A model generated the notes under the pieces. That model did no database searches and had not been told where the DNA came from. It was given only the letters and a program-made list of their open reading frames with translations. A program made the translations under genes and the position numbers. A DNA stretch of 64,000 nucleotides from UBA1952 sp965200035. GTDB taxonomy: Bacteria; Bacteroidota; Bacteroidia; Chitinophagales; Chitinophagaceae. Shown here piece after piece: positions 54,085 through 62,137 of the stretch. The stretch is taken from contig OZ241334.1 of NCBI GenBank assembly GCA_965200035.1, forward strand, positions 2,294,001-2,358,000, read 5' to 3'. Numbering within the stretch: the stretch's first letter is position 1; each line of letters opens with the position of its first letter.

Positions 54085-54116
54085 AAGCGGTTAAGAGTTT
54101 CATCTCTTAACCGCTT
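54085..54116 (-). terminator. element-borne terminator for the rebuilt tRNA-Phe
   Basis: AAGCGGTTAAGAG (54085-54097) pairs perfectly with CTCTTAACCGCTT (54104-54116). On the minus strand it directly follows the tRNA 3' end and is followed by a T-tract, so it replaces the native terminator left at attL. Confidence 0.8.
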
Positions 54117-54118
54117 GA

Positions 54119-54172
54119 TTTTGACCGTGGTGTGGGCCGGGATCGAACCGGCGACACATGGATTTTCAGTCC
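54119..54172. repeat. attR: 54-bp direct repeat within tRNA-Phe
   Basis: Identical to 9569-9622. It supplies nucleotides 29-73 of the intact tRNA-Phe and marks the right boundary of the island. Confidence 0.95.
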
Positions 54173-54200
54173 ATTGCTCTACCGACTGAGCTACCGCACC
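54128..54200 (-). tRNA. tRNA-Phe (GAA)
   Basis: A 73-nt cloverleaf: D stem GCTC/GAGC, anticodon stem ATGGA/TCCAT with loop CTGAAAA (anticodon GAA), T stem GCCGG/CCGGC with TTCGATC loop. The CCA end is not encoded. The acceptor stem GGTGCGG/CCACACC has a C5-A68 mismatch. The 3' part coincides with the island attachment repeat; the gene appears intact after integration. Confidence 0.93.
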
Positions 54201-54355
54201 TTCCGTAGAATCCCCTTTCGGGACGGCAAAGATAGCAACATTCTTTTAACCTCCAAACCTTTGTTCCGTTTTATCTTAAAGAATGCTCAGGTGGCCTGTC
54301 TCTTGCCTTATCCAGCTTTTTGCCAACTGTAGCTGATCAGAATTACTTTTAGGAA

Positions 54356-54892
54356 ATGAACAGCCAGCCACTGCTGAAAAAAATGGTCGTTACCGGTCCG
54401 GAATCTTCAGGCAAGAGCACGCTCTGCGCTGCTTTGGCCGCACGAATAGGCACTAACTGGGTGCCGGAGTATGCCCGCAATTATCTGGAAGAGGGCCGGC
54501 AAATAAATATAAGGGAGGAAAGAGAATTGCTGCGCATTGCTCAGGGTCAGCTTGAAGCTGAAGACAGCGCTGCTATGCAGGCGAATGAATGGCTTATCTG
54601 TGATACCGATCTGCATATGGTGCGTATCTGGGGGGAGACGATGTATGGCAGATGCCACCACCGGATACTGGCCAAAATCGCTGAGCGGAGTTATAATCTT
54701 TATGTGCTGTCGTTCCCGGATATACCCTGGGTGGCTGATCCATTGCGCGGCTATCCCGATTATAAAGACAGGCACTATTTTTATTTACAGTACCTTGATA
54801 TGGTGGTCAACAGCGGGCTTCCTTTTATCATTTTGCGCGGCACGCCGGAAGAGCGGATTGGTGCTGTGCTGAATGCCATCCGGAATATGTAA
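54356..54892 (+). CDS. NadR-like P-loop kinase/ATPase
   Basis: The 178 residues carry Walker A GPESSGKST near residue 14, VPEYARNYLEEGRQ and LICDTDLHMVRIWGE typical of the NadR ribosylnicotinamide-kinase-like domain, and FPDIPWVADPLRGYPD. Stand-alone proteins of this type in Bacteroidota are annotated as NadR-like ATPases and may phosphorylate nicotinamide riboside; that activity is family inference. First backbone gene right of the island; 33 bases before the next. Confidence 0.8.
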   Translation: MNSQPLLKKMVVTGPESSGKSTLCAALAARIGTNWVPEYARNYLEEGRQINIREERELLRIAQGQLEAEDSAAMQANEWLICDTDLHMVRIWGETMYGRCHHRILAKIAERSYNLYVLSFPDIPWVADPLRGYPDYKDRHYFYLQYLDMVVNSGLPFIILRGTPEERIGAVLNAIRNM

Positions 54893-54925
54893 AGTAATTT
54901 CCGGCCATTCTTAAACTTTTTTGTT

Positions 54926-55546
54926 ATGCTCATACATATTCATCCGGATAATCCGCAGGAGCGCAATGTGCAGACTGCGGTCAAGGTATTGCGTGAAGGC
55001 GGCGTGATTATTTATCCCACCGATACGATTTACGGACTTGGCTGTGATATTTTCAACACAGCGGCTATTGAGCGGATTTGTCGCATAAAAGGCATTCAGC
55101 CCAAGCAGGCGCAGTTCTCATTCGTCTGCTGCGATCTGAGCCATATCTCTGATTACATCAAAAGTATGGATACACCCATATTCAGGATGCTGAAAAGCGC
55201 GCTGCCCGGACCTTATACCTTTATCTTGGAAGCCAGCAAAGAAGTGCCGAAGATGCTGAAAACAAAGAAAGATACGGTAGGCATCCGCGTACCGGAACAC
55301 AAGATTGTGCATGAGCTGGTACGTGAATTAGGTCACCCGATTATGAGCGTATCACTTCCGATGGATGACGATGTGGAATATTATACAGACCCTGAGCTTA
55401 TGCACGAGCGCTTCGGCAAAGTGGTGGATCTGGTGATCGATGGGGGGCCGGGTACGATAATGGCATCCACGGTCATTGATTGTACTACCAATCCGCCATC
55501 ATTGGTAAGGGCAGGCGCAGGAGAATGGGAGCAATTGCTTTCCTGA
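54926..55546 (+). CDS. L-threonylcarbamoyladenylate synthase-like protein (Sua5/YciO/YrdC family)
   Basis: A 206-residue YrdC-fold protein: GGVIIYPTDTIYGLGCDIF, the conserved ATP/threonine-binding segment RICRIKGIQPKQ, LPGPYTFILEAS, VGIRVPEHKI and the Ser/Thr-rich end STVIDC. The family makes threonylcarbamoyl-AMP for t6A37 tRNA modification; this short form is closest to YciO-type members, whose activity is less certain. Co-directional with the NadR-like gene. Confidence 0.85.
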   Translation: MLIHIHPDNPQERNVQTAVKVLREGGVIIYPTDTIYGLGCDIFNTAAIERICRIKGIQPKQAQFSFVCCDLSHISDYIKSMDTPIFRMLKSALPGPYTFILEASKEVPKMLKTKKDTVGIRVPEHKIVHELVRELGHPIMSVSLPMDDDVEYYTDPELMHERFGKVVDLVIDGGPGTIMASTVIDCTTNPPSLVRAGAGEWEQLLS

Positions 55547-55556
55547 TAATATATAA

Positions 55557-56549
55557 TCAGGCCGCAGCGGTTTCCGGGACGAAACGGCTGCAGAATTTGT
55601 CCCGGTAAGCAGTTGGTGTCATGCCAGTGGCTTTGCGGAATAAGTGGCGAAATGCTTTCAGATCATTATATCCACAATCCAGCATCACACCTTGCACACT
55701 GTCTGTAGTGGCTTCCAGTAATTTTTTGGCTGCTTCTACACGTGTATTCTGCAGGTATTCGATGGGTGTGAAGCCGGTAGCAATCTTGAAGCGCCTTACC
55801 AGATTGCGGCGGCTGGCGGGAATATTCGTCATCAGATCTTCCACCGTTGCAGGTTCACGGTAATTCTTTTCAATAGCCAGTTGCAGCGCGCTCACCAGCT
55901 CATCGCGATGCTGGTGCATAGGCTTAAAGGTGCTGAAATACGTTTGCTGCATCCGATCCATATCTATCGCAAAATACTTGGCCACATGCACGGTCAGGGC
56001 GCGCCCGCAATATTTTTCCAGAATGCGCAGCATTAGATGAAAGCTGTTGGTAGCACCGCCGCTTGTATAGATCCCACTATCGGCCGTAGTGACCTCGCGG
56101 GAGCGAAGCTGTACTTCGGGAAAAGCTTTGGCAAAGGCCGGAGCTGCATGTATATGGGTAGTGGCCGGCTTACCATTGAGCAGGCCACTGGCCGCCAGTA
56201 AAAATGCGCCGCTGCAAAATGAAGCCACTTCGGCACCCTGCCGGTATTGCTGTTGCAGCCAGGGCAGGCATTCCTGATTGGTAGTAATAGAATCGGCTAC
56301 ATCATCTACCGCGAATGCGGGTATCAAAATGATCTGTTGCGGTGGCGCCTGCCTGAGCGGGTAAATATCATGTGTGGCATCGATCATAGGTTGCTGATCG
56401 CCGGGGTAGAGCAGATTGATCCGGAAAGGCAATGGCTCACCATCTGCTTCACAAAAACGATTAGCGGTCTCAAAGACATCCAGCATAGCTGCTACGCTGA
56501 GCAGGCGATATTGCCGGGTAAGTAAAATGCCAAGTTGTACCATAATCAT
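55557..56549 (-). CDS. GlxA-family transcriptional regulator (DJ-1/PfpI plus AraC HTH)
   Basis: The frame begins at a TTG (56564), but ATG 56549 is the natural start. About 330 residues: an N-terminal DJ-1/PfpI-like domain (about 1-185, with VASFCSGAFLLAASGLLNG around the nucleophile-elbow Cys) and a C-terminal AraC-type double HTH (SALQLAIEKNYREPATVEDL, LDCGYNDLKAFRHLFRKATG). Such regulators often control amine or amino-acid catabolism; the target here is unknown. It is divergent from the DinB-family gene. Confidence 0.88.
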   Translation of the reverse strand: MIMVQLGILLTRQYRLLSVAAMLDVFETANRFCEADGEPLPFRINLLYPGDQQPMIDATHDIYPLRQAPPQQIILIPAFAVDDVADSITTNQECLPWLQQQYRQGAEVASFCSGAFLLAASGLLNGKPATTHIHAAPAFAKAFPEVQLRSREVTTADSGIYTSGGATNSFHLMLRILEKYCGRALTVHVAKYFAIDMDRMQQTYFSTFKPMHQHRDELVSALQLAIEKNYREPATVEDLMTNIPASRRNLVRRFKIATGFTPIEYLQNTRVEAAKKLLEATTDSVQGVMLDCGYNDLKAFRHLFRKATGMTPTAYRDKFCSRFVPETAAA

Positions 56550-56674
56550 GTTTTTTCTGCCCAAGGCTCATGCAAAGTACCTTTTTTGTCCCGAACGCCC
56601 CCCCATATTGACTATTACAGCCATCTCCTGCGGCGGCAGGCCGAAGTACCTTTGTTTTAGAAAACCGATGATCT

Positions 56675-57211
56675 ATGAATAACCATGCAGCATTGACCAG
56701 TGAATTAAATGAAGTATCCCGGGAGCTGAATACGTTGTTGCGCAGCATCAGCACAGAGCAATTGGATCAGGTGCCTTTTGAGCATAGCTGGACTGCCGGG
56801 CAGTTGGCAGAGCATTTGCTGAAATCGGCCGGCAGCGCGGCTGATCTGTTGCGCGGCAATGTAACGGATGCACATCGTGCGCCGGATGAGCATATCGCCC
56901 TGCTCCGCCGTATATTTCTTGACTTCAGCACCAGGCTGCAATCGCCAAAATCTGTTGAGCCGGTAGAGCACATACATCCAAAAGAAGGCTTGATTAATTC
57001 GCTTGGCAATGCTTATGAAAGCATCTGCTCGTCCACTAAAGTGCTGGACCTTTCCGCGCTATGCCTCGACCGTGAGTTTCCCAATACCGGCCTGCTTACC
57101 CGCTTCGAATGGTGCAGCTTTATTCTGTTTCACACACAGCGTCACCTTCATCAGCTGAAGAATATTATTCATCATCTGGGAGTAACTTCTGCGCCTTATG
57201 CCGGTGCTTGA
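56675..57211 (+). CDS. DinB-family protein
   Basis: A 178-residue four-helix protein with the DinB_2 pattern: SWTAGQLAEHLLKSAGSA near residue 40, and HTQRHLHQLKNII near the end, giving the three His metal ligands. Many members are thiol transferases or of unknown function. It is divergent from the GlxA-like regulator and precedes a SnoaL-like gene by 35 bases. Confidence 0.82.
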   Translation: MNNHAALTSELNEVSRELNTLLRSISTEQLDQVPFEHSWTAGQLAEHLLKSAGSAADLLRGNVTDAHRAPDEHIALLRRIFLDFSTRLQSPKSVEPVEHIHPKEGLINSLGNAYESICSSTKVLDLSALCLDREFPNTGLLTRFEWCSFILFHTQRHLHQLKNIIHHLGVTSAPYAGA

Positions 57212-57246
57212 AAAACTCAAAAACCATTCATCATAAAAACAACCTT

Positions 57247-57612
57247 ATGAGCGCTACGAACAAATCAATTGTACAGGATATCAACGATGCCTTTTCTACC
57301 AATGAGATCGGGCGCTTTCTCGATCACTGCTCAGACCAGATTGTGTGGACGATGGTGGACAAGCCTTCCCTGCACGGCAAACAGGCCATTCGTGACTTTA
57401 TGGACAGTATGAGTGAGCCTGTAGCGCCGCCGAAGATGTATTTAAACCGCATCATTGCCGAAGGGAACATGGTAGCTGCAGACGGGGGCATGGAGATGAA
57501 GAATGCAGACGGATCAGATTACCGCGGCGCTTTTTGCGATATATACCAGTTCAAAGATGGAAAGATCGAAGAGCTGATCTCCTACATTGTGGATCTGAAA
57601 GACGCGGATTAG
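57247..57612 (+). CDS. SnoaL-like/NTF2-fold protein
   Basis: ATG 57247 (MSATNKSIVQDINDAFS) is chosen; the frame is open upstream but overlaps the DinB gene out of frame. About 121 residues with the NTF2-like pattern FLDHCSDQIVWTMVDKPSLHGKQ and GAFCDIYQFKDGKIEELISYI. Small, soluble, unknown substrate. Confidence 0.82.
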   Translation: MSATNKSIVQDINDAFSTNEIGRFLDHCSDQIVWTMVDKPSLHGKQAIRDFMDSMSEPVAPPKMYLNRIIAEGNMVAADGGMEMKNADGSDYRGAFCDIYQFKDGKIEELISYIVDLKDAD

Positions 57613-57791
57613 TAAAAAGCTTTCCAGTCAGGGAACAGATAAATATTGAGTTGGCAGGATGTTTAACTATCACAACCAGTAGCTTGTTTAAGTTTTAAAT
57701 TATAAAATATTATTCGCATTTTAGCGCGCAGATATGCTGCACACACACAACGCGGCATTCATTATTTAATCACACACAAACACACATTATC

Positions 57792-58331
57792 ATGAAAATC
57801 CTGAAAGGAATTGGTCTGTTCATCGTTGCCATTATTGCACTTGTGCTCATTATTGCGCTCTTTGTAAAGAAAGATTATAAAGTGGAGCGCGAAGTGACCA
57901 TTAATAAGCCGAAGCAGCAGGTCTTTGATTACATTAAAATGCTGAAGAACCAGAACAATTACAGCAAATGGGCGATGATGGACCCGAATATGAAAAAGGA
58001 ATATCGCGGTACGGATGGCACCGTAGGTTTCGTCTCTGCCTGGGAAGGCAATAAAGAGGTAGGAAAGGGTGAGCAGGAAATTAAAGGTATTACAGAAGGT
58101 CAGCGTATGGATTTTGAGATCCGCTTTGAAAAGCCGTTCAAATCTGTAGCAAACGGATATATGACTAATGAGGCACTGGGAGAAACGCAGACAAAAGTGA
58201 AATGGGCTTTCGCGGGCAATATGCCTTACCCGATGAATGCGATGCAGCTGTTCATGAATATGGATAAGAGCATCGGCGGAGACTTACAGACAGGCCTCGA
58301 TAACTTAAAAGCATTATTAGAAAAACAGTAA
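57792..58331 (+). CDS. SRPBCC-family protein with N-terminal membrane helix
   Basis: The 179 residues comprise an N-terminal membrane helix (about 5-26), then a START/SRPBCC fold: YKVEREVTINKPKQQVFDYI, NNYSKWAMMDPNMKKEYRG, and GFVSAWEGNKEVGKGEQEI. Many Bacteroidota carry such polyketide-cyclase-like proteins; ligand unknown. It has its own upstream region (57613-57791). Confidence 0.85.
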   Translation: MKILKGIGLFIVAIIALVLIIALFVKKDYKVEREVTINKPKQQVFDYIKMLKNQNNYSKWAMMDPNMKKEYRGTDGTVGFVSAWEGNKEVGKGEQEIKGITEGQRMDFEIRFEKPFKSVANGYMTNEALGETQTKVKWAFAGNMPYPMNAMQLFMNMDKSIGGDLQTGLDNLKALLEKQ

Positions 58332-58444
58332 GAGGCATTCAACAATCACGGAAGCAGGATGATAGGCGCTGGTAACTGTATCCGAAAATCCTGTACTTCT
58401 CAATAAATATTCATTCAATTTTCTAAACAATAAAACAACCAGTT

Positions 58445-58867
58445 ATGGCAGCAATTAATCCTTATCTCACGTTCAGTGGCACTTGTGAAGAGGCTTTCAA
58501 TCTCTACAAATCAGTATTTGGTACTGAGTTTATCACGATCAACCGTTTTAAAGAAGCGCCGGGTGACCAGCAGCAACCCGGATACGGTGAAAAAATAATG
58601 CACGTATCGCTCCCAATCGGTGAAGGCACGATACTCATGGGCAGCGATTGCCCGCCGGAATACAAGCAACTAACAATAGGCAATAACTTTGCGATTTCGG
58701 TAAATACACACAGTGAAGAAGAGGCTGATAAAATCTTCAACGCGCTTGCAGAAGGCGGCAATGTGACGATGCCTATGGAAAAAACGTTCTGGGGCGCTTA
58801 CTTCGGTATGCTTACAGACCGTATGGGCATCAACTGGATGGTCAATTTTGACTTCAGGCAAAACTAA
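58445..58867 (+). CDS. VOC-family (PhnB/glyoxalase-like) protein
   Basis: A 140-residue protein of the PhnB-like VOC group: MAAINPYLTFSGTCEEAFNLY, FGTEFITINRF, MHVSLPIGEGTILMGSD and FWGAYFGMLTDRMGINWMVN. Usually metal-binding dimers; specific reaction unknown. A terminator-like hairpin lies at 58992-59018. Confidence 0.88.
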   Translation: MAAINPYLTFSGTCEEAFNLYKSVFGTEFITINRFKEAPGDQQQPGYGEKIMHVSLPIGEGTILMGSDCPPEYKQLTIGNNFAISVNTHSEEEADKIFNALAEGGNVTMPMEKTFWGAYFGMLTDRMGINWMVNFDFRQN

Positions 58868-58991
58868 TTTCCATATTACATGCCATTGCATACTAACAGT
58901 GAGCATAGATGTTTGAAAAAACACTTATTTCAGCAGACTGGAGAAAATGGAGATGGCAAGTATTAGATAAGGTAGATACTATAAAATCAAG

Positions 58992-59018
58992 GGGCTTTGA
59001 TCTTAACGATTAAAGCCC
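58992..59018 (+). terminator. intrinsic terminator
   Basis: GGGCTTT (58992-58998) pairs with AAAGCCC (59012-59018), extended by GATC/GATT, followed by TTTCTTTATT. The remaining intergenic bases up to 59213 hold nothing recognised. Confidence 0.75.
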
Positions 59019-59213
59019 TTTCTTTATTGGAAAATCAACGGATTTTATACCGCATTATTAATCATTATTTCAAATAATGCATCCGTTTTAATCACTGGAT
59101 TTTCAAGTTAAAAAACATGCCTCCGCCGTGATAAGAACGGTGGTAATAAGCTGATCATCAAGGTAGGTTTGCAGTGAAAAATAACCAATTTATCACCGCC
59201 AAAATCACACTTT

Positions 59214-59723
59214 ATGTTCAGGAAATTTTCCGTAGCAGCTCTTTTAAGTATCATGTGCATTTACAGTTGCAGTAAAAAAAATCAGGGAGCCGTGCAGCCC
59301 GTTGCTCCAACTGCAGGACAAACCCCTTATACTGGTTACGCACTGCGCGGCACCAATGATGACTATTCGGCCTCTATCCCTGTTGACAGTGCCAATCGCA
59401 TGATCGGCAGCTACCTTACCAGCATTGGCTATCCGGGCAACGACAGCTCCCTTCGTTCTTTGTCTTTCGACGCAGATTCTATGCGTGCTTATCTTAAAAA
59501 TCCCAACGTAAAGACCGTTAAGCTCATGCTGGCGCACCAACCCGCTTATATCAATAGTCGTTATGGCCAATTTGCAGGCATGAACCCGCAGGCGCTCACC
59601 GTAGTTATCGTAGGAGTAAACAGCACTGGCAGCTATGTAAAAAATGCACAGAATGAAGTCTATGAGCATTGTTCTCCATGCCCTGTACATTGTGATGGTA
59701 ACACAGATGCTTACATTTATTAA
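59214..59723 (+). CDS. lipoprotein of unknown function (169 aa)
   Basis: The lipobox CIYSC (near residue 19) follows a hydrophobic signal. The mature part has AYNSRYGQFAGMNPQALTVV-type segments (LAHQPAYINSRYGQFAGMN), and a C-terminal CSPCPVHC Cys cluster. No family is recognised. It is 12 bases before the membrane protein and may belong to the same operon as the two-component system. Confidence 0.7.
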   Translation: MFRKFSVAALLSIMCIYSCSKKNQGAVQPVAPTAGQTPYTGYALRGTNDDYSASIPVDSANRMIGSYLTSIGYPGNDSSLRSLSFDADSMRAYLKNPNVKTVKLMLAHQPAYINSRYGQFAGMNPQALTVVIVGVNSTGSYVKNAQNEVYEHCSPCPVHCDGNTDAYIY

Positions 59724-59735
59724 ACATAGTTTGAA

Positions 59736-60383
59736 ATGATGGAGCTCAGGTTACCCATTTACATCCTGCTGGTACTGATTACTTTTATATCCGGGTACAG
59801 GCGGTGGAATATGCTTTACAAGGCAGACAAGATCATCACTATACTGATGGGACTTACGCTCGTTCAGGAGCTGGCGGCTTATCTGTGCTTCAAGATTTTC
59901 CGGAACAATATGTTCACGTACCACATATACAGCCCGGTCGAGTTTTTTCTGATTTGTCTGTACTTCAATACGAGCAGCGCATTTCTGAAACGGACGAATA
60001 TCGGGATCATCATCGGGGTGGCAGGTGTAGTGCTCAGCATTATCAATAGCTGGTACTTTCAGCCGCTCAATACCTTCAACTCTTACTACCTGCTTTTTGA
60101 GGGAACGGTGATCATTATATTATGTCTGTTCAGCCTGTGCGAAATACTGCTTGCAGATATTCCGGATTTCAGGAAACGAAGTTACTTTTGGATCACCCTT
60201 GCGCTCATGTTTTACTGGAGCGTTACCTATACCGGCTGGGGTATTTATAATCTGCTCGATGCCGGAAGATCTTCATTGTACATCATTTCGGAACGGATTA
60301 TTTACACCGCCAACCTGATGTTTTACCTGGGTATAGCCGCCATATTTTTCAACTATCACAAATTGATTTCATCTGTCAAATAA
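59736..60383 (+). CDS. multi-pass membrane protein upstream of the histidine kinase
   Basis: The 215 residues have about six predicted membrane helices (MELRLPIYILLVLITFISGY, ILMGLTLVQELAAYLCF, FFLICLYF, IGIIIGVAGVVLSII, TVIIILCLFSLCEILL, TLALMFYWSVTYTGW). No signal-transduction domain is visible, but the position directly before a sensor-domain-less histidine kinase suggests it could be the sensory partner. Confidence 0.72.
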   Translation: MMELRLPIYILLVLITFISGYRRWNMLYKADKIITILMGLTLVQELAAYLCFKIFRNNMFTYHIYSPVEFFLICLYFNTSSAFLKRTNIGIIIGVAGVVLSIINSWYFQPLNTFNSYYLLFEGTVIIILCLFSLCEILLADIPDFRKRSYFWITLALMFYWSVTYTGWGIYNLLDAGRSSLYIISERIIYTANLMFYLGIAAIFFNYHKLISSVK

Positions 60384-60447
60384 CCCGTATCTGATATCCC
60401 TTTACCTATTTGGTACGCTGCTCATTACAGCGTTCTCAGTCATCATT

Positions 60448-61164
60448 GTGCTGTTTTTTCTCATCCAGAAGCGCAAGCAAGTGCAAAACACGATCCGCCA
60501 GCAGCAGCTGAAGTTCGATTACGAAAGTTCCCTGCTCACCACAAAGATCGAGGTGCAGGAGCAGGCATTTCAGACGGTATCGGGCGATATCCATGACAAC
60601 ATTGCCCAGGTGCTCAGCTTTGGCTGTATGCAGCTGGCCAATGTGAAGAACTCGGTAGCCGATGAAAAGCTGCTGCAAAAGCTGGATGATAATCTGCAGC
60701 TCTTCCGAAAATCCGTTAAAGACCTGCGCCTGCTGAGCCACAGCCTCAACACCGGCCTGATTGAGCACCGCACGCTGGAGCATTCGGTAAAAGCAGAATT
60801 TGACCGGATAGAAGCATTCAGCAGCATCAAATGCTACCTGGATGCGATACAGGAAGATGACCTGGATGCCGGGCAGCGCCTGCTGATTTTCCGGATCATT
60901 CAGGAAGGCCTGCAGAACGTGCTGAAACATGCGAAGGCAACGGAAATTCATATCTCACTGGAGAGCCATGATGACCGCTTCTGCGTAAAGCTGCGGGATA
61001 ACGGAGTGGGCTTTGACAGACAACAATTACAGCAATTTGATTCATTGGGTTTCTTAAGTATGCAGCAGCGGGCCACGCAATTGGGCGCAGAGCTATCCGT
61101 AGATTCTTTGCAAGGCTCGGGAACAACGCTAACTTTGGAGTTACCTGTAAACAAGCAAAAATGA
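60448..61164 (+). CDS. NarL-type sensor histidine kinase without a separate sensor domain
   Basis: From GTG 60448 the protein has 238 residues: a membrane helix fragment, HisKA_3 with the phospho-acceptor His in DIHDNIAQVLSFG, and HATPase_c (FRIIQEGLQNVLKHAKATEI, LRDNGVGFD, LSMQQRATQLGA). The frame is open further upstream to 60367 with hydrophobic codons (NPYLISLYLFGTLL), and a CTG at 60373, overlapping the previous stop, could be the true start giving a full membrane helix. No standard start codon lies there, so GTG is used here. It phosphorylates the next gene product, with which it overlaps by ATGA. Confidence 0.85.
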   Translation: MLFFLIQKRKQVQNTIRQQQLKFDYESSLLTTKIEVQEQAFQTVSGDIHDNIAQVLSFGCMQLANVKNSVADEKLLQKLDDNLQLFRKSVKDLRLLSHSLNTGLIEHRTLEHSVKAEFDRIEAFSSIKCYLDAIQEDDLDAGQRLLIFRIIQEGLQNVLKHAKATEIHISLESHDDRFCVKLRDNGVGFDRQQLQQFDSLGFLSMQQRATQLGAELSVDSLQGSGTTLTLELPVNKQK

Positions 61165-61820
61165 CCAAAGACCAGACTGTGATCCGTGTAGGTGTAGCAG
61201 ACGATCATACCATGTTCCGGCGGGGCATCATTTCCCTGCTCAACGATAGCGACCGCTTTGTGGTGGTTGCAGAAGCCGCCAACGGCAAAGCTCTGATAGA
61301 TGCCATCGCGCAGCTCAAAGCGCCACCGGACGTATGTCTTCTGGACATTAATATGCCGGAGCTGAATGGATATGAAACACTGCAGACACTGAAGGCAAAA
61401 TACCCACAGATGAAATTCCTCGTGCTCACTATGCTCGATCATGAGTTTATCGTGATCAAGATGCTGCGGCTGGGCGCGAATGGATATCTGCTGAAAGAAG
61501 ATGAGCCCAAAGACCTGATGCGCGCTATAGAAACCGTTTATGAAAAAGACTTCTACCATACAGACTTGGTAAATGGTCACCTGATCTCATTGGTAAAAGG
61601 TGGCTTTGAGTATAAGAAAATTGTGCTCAACGATCAGGAGCTGAAATTTCTCGGCTATACCTGCTCAGAAATGACCTACAAGGAAATTGCCGACCTGATG
61701 AAGCTCAGCTCAAGAACTGTTGAGAGCTACCGCGATCAGCTCTTTGACAAGCTGAACGTAAAATCCAGAACCGGCCTCGCCATCTATGCGCTGAAGCTGG
61801 GCCTGGCAAGTATCGATTAG
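61161..61820 (+). CDS. NarL/LuxR-type response regulator
   Basis: A 219-residue protein with a receiver domain containing Asp-Asp in VADDHTMFRRG, the phospho-acceptor Asp in CLLDINMPELNG and Lys in YLLKEDEP. The C-terminal LuxR HTH is YKEIADLMKLSSRTVESYRD. Translation is coupled to the kinase (ATGA). The regulon is unknown; the upstream membrane protein and lipoprotein may be part of the same signalling unit. Confidence 0.92.
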   Translation: MTKDQTVIRVGVADDHTMFRRGIISLLNDSDRFVVVAEAANGKALIDAIAQLKAPPDVCLLDINMPELNGYETLQTLKAKYPQMKFLVLTMLDHEFIVIKMLRLGANGYLLKEDEPKDLMRAIETVYEKDFYHTDLVNGHLISLVKGGFEYKKIVLNDQELKFLGYTCSEMTYKEIADLMKLSSRTVESYRDQLFDKLNVKSRTGLAIYALKLGLASID

Positions 61821-61838
61821 TGCTTTGACTTTTTAATC

Positions 61839-61869
61839 AAAGCCCGCCTGTAATGCACAGGCGGGCTTT
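61839..61869 (+). terminator. strong intrinsic terminator
   Basis: AAAGCCCGCCTGT (61839-61851) pairs perfectly with ACAGGCGGGCTTT (61857-61869) around a 5-base loop, followed by GTGTTTT. It closes the two-component operon. 61870-62137 has no supported gene. Confidence 0.9.
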
Positions 61870-62137
61870 GTGTTTTATATCGATTACTGTTTCAATAAAT
61901 AAAGCTTCGGAAAAAAACATGCTTTCATGTGATTTTTCACGTCGGATAAAAAATAATGTCGTGCACCTTTGTGTACGAATTACTTCTTGCATTACTTTTG
62001 CTATCGATTCATTATCAAATATTTATCTGTTCATCCTCCTGTCATTCTTTATTCTTTCATCCTTAAATCCTGTCTGCCTATGCCATGAACTCCTTTTAAA
62101 AATTTATTTAAAACCCTAAATTATCAAACCCAAAAAC

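Noticed and set aside
9569..54172. Prophage
   Set aside because: Two integrases and a primase are present, but no capsid, terminase, portal, tail or lysis genes were seen; relaxase and coupling protein point to a mobilisable element.
61853..62119. 88-codon open frame between the response regulator and the large secreted protein
   Set aside because: It begins inside the terminator hairpin and has no conserved features; treated as non-coding.
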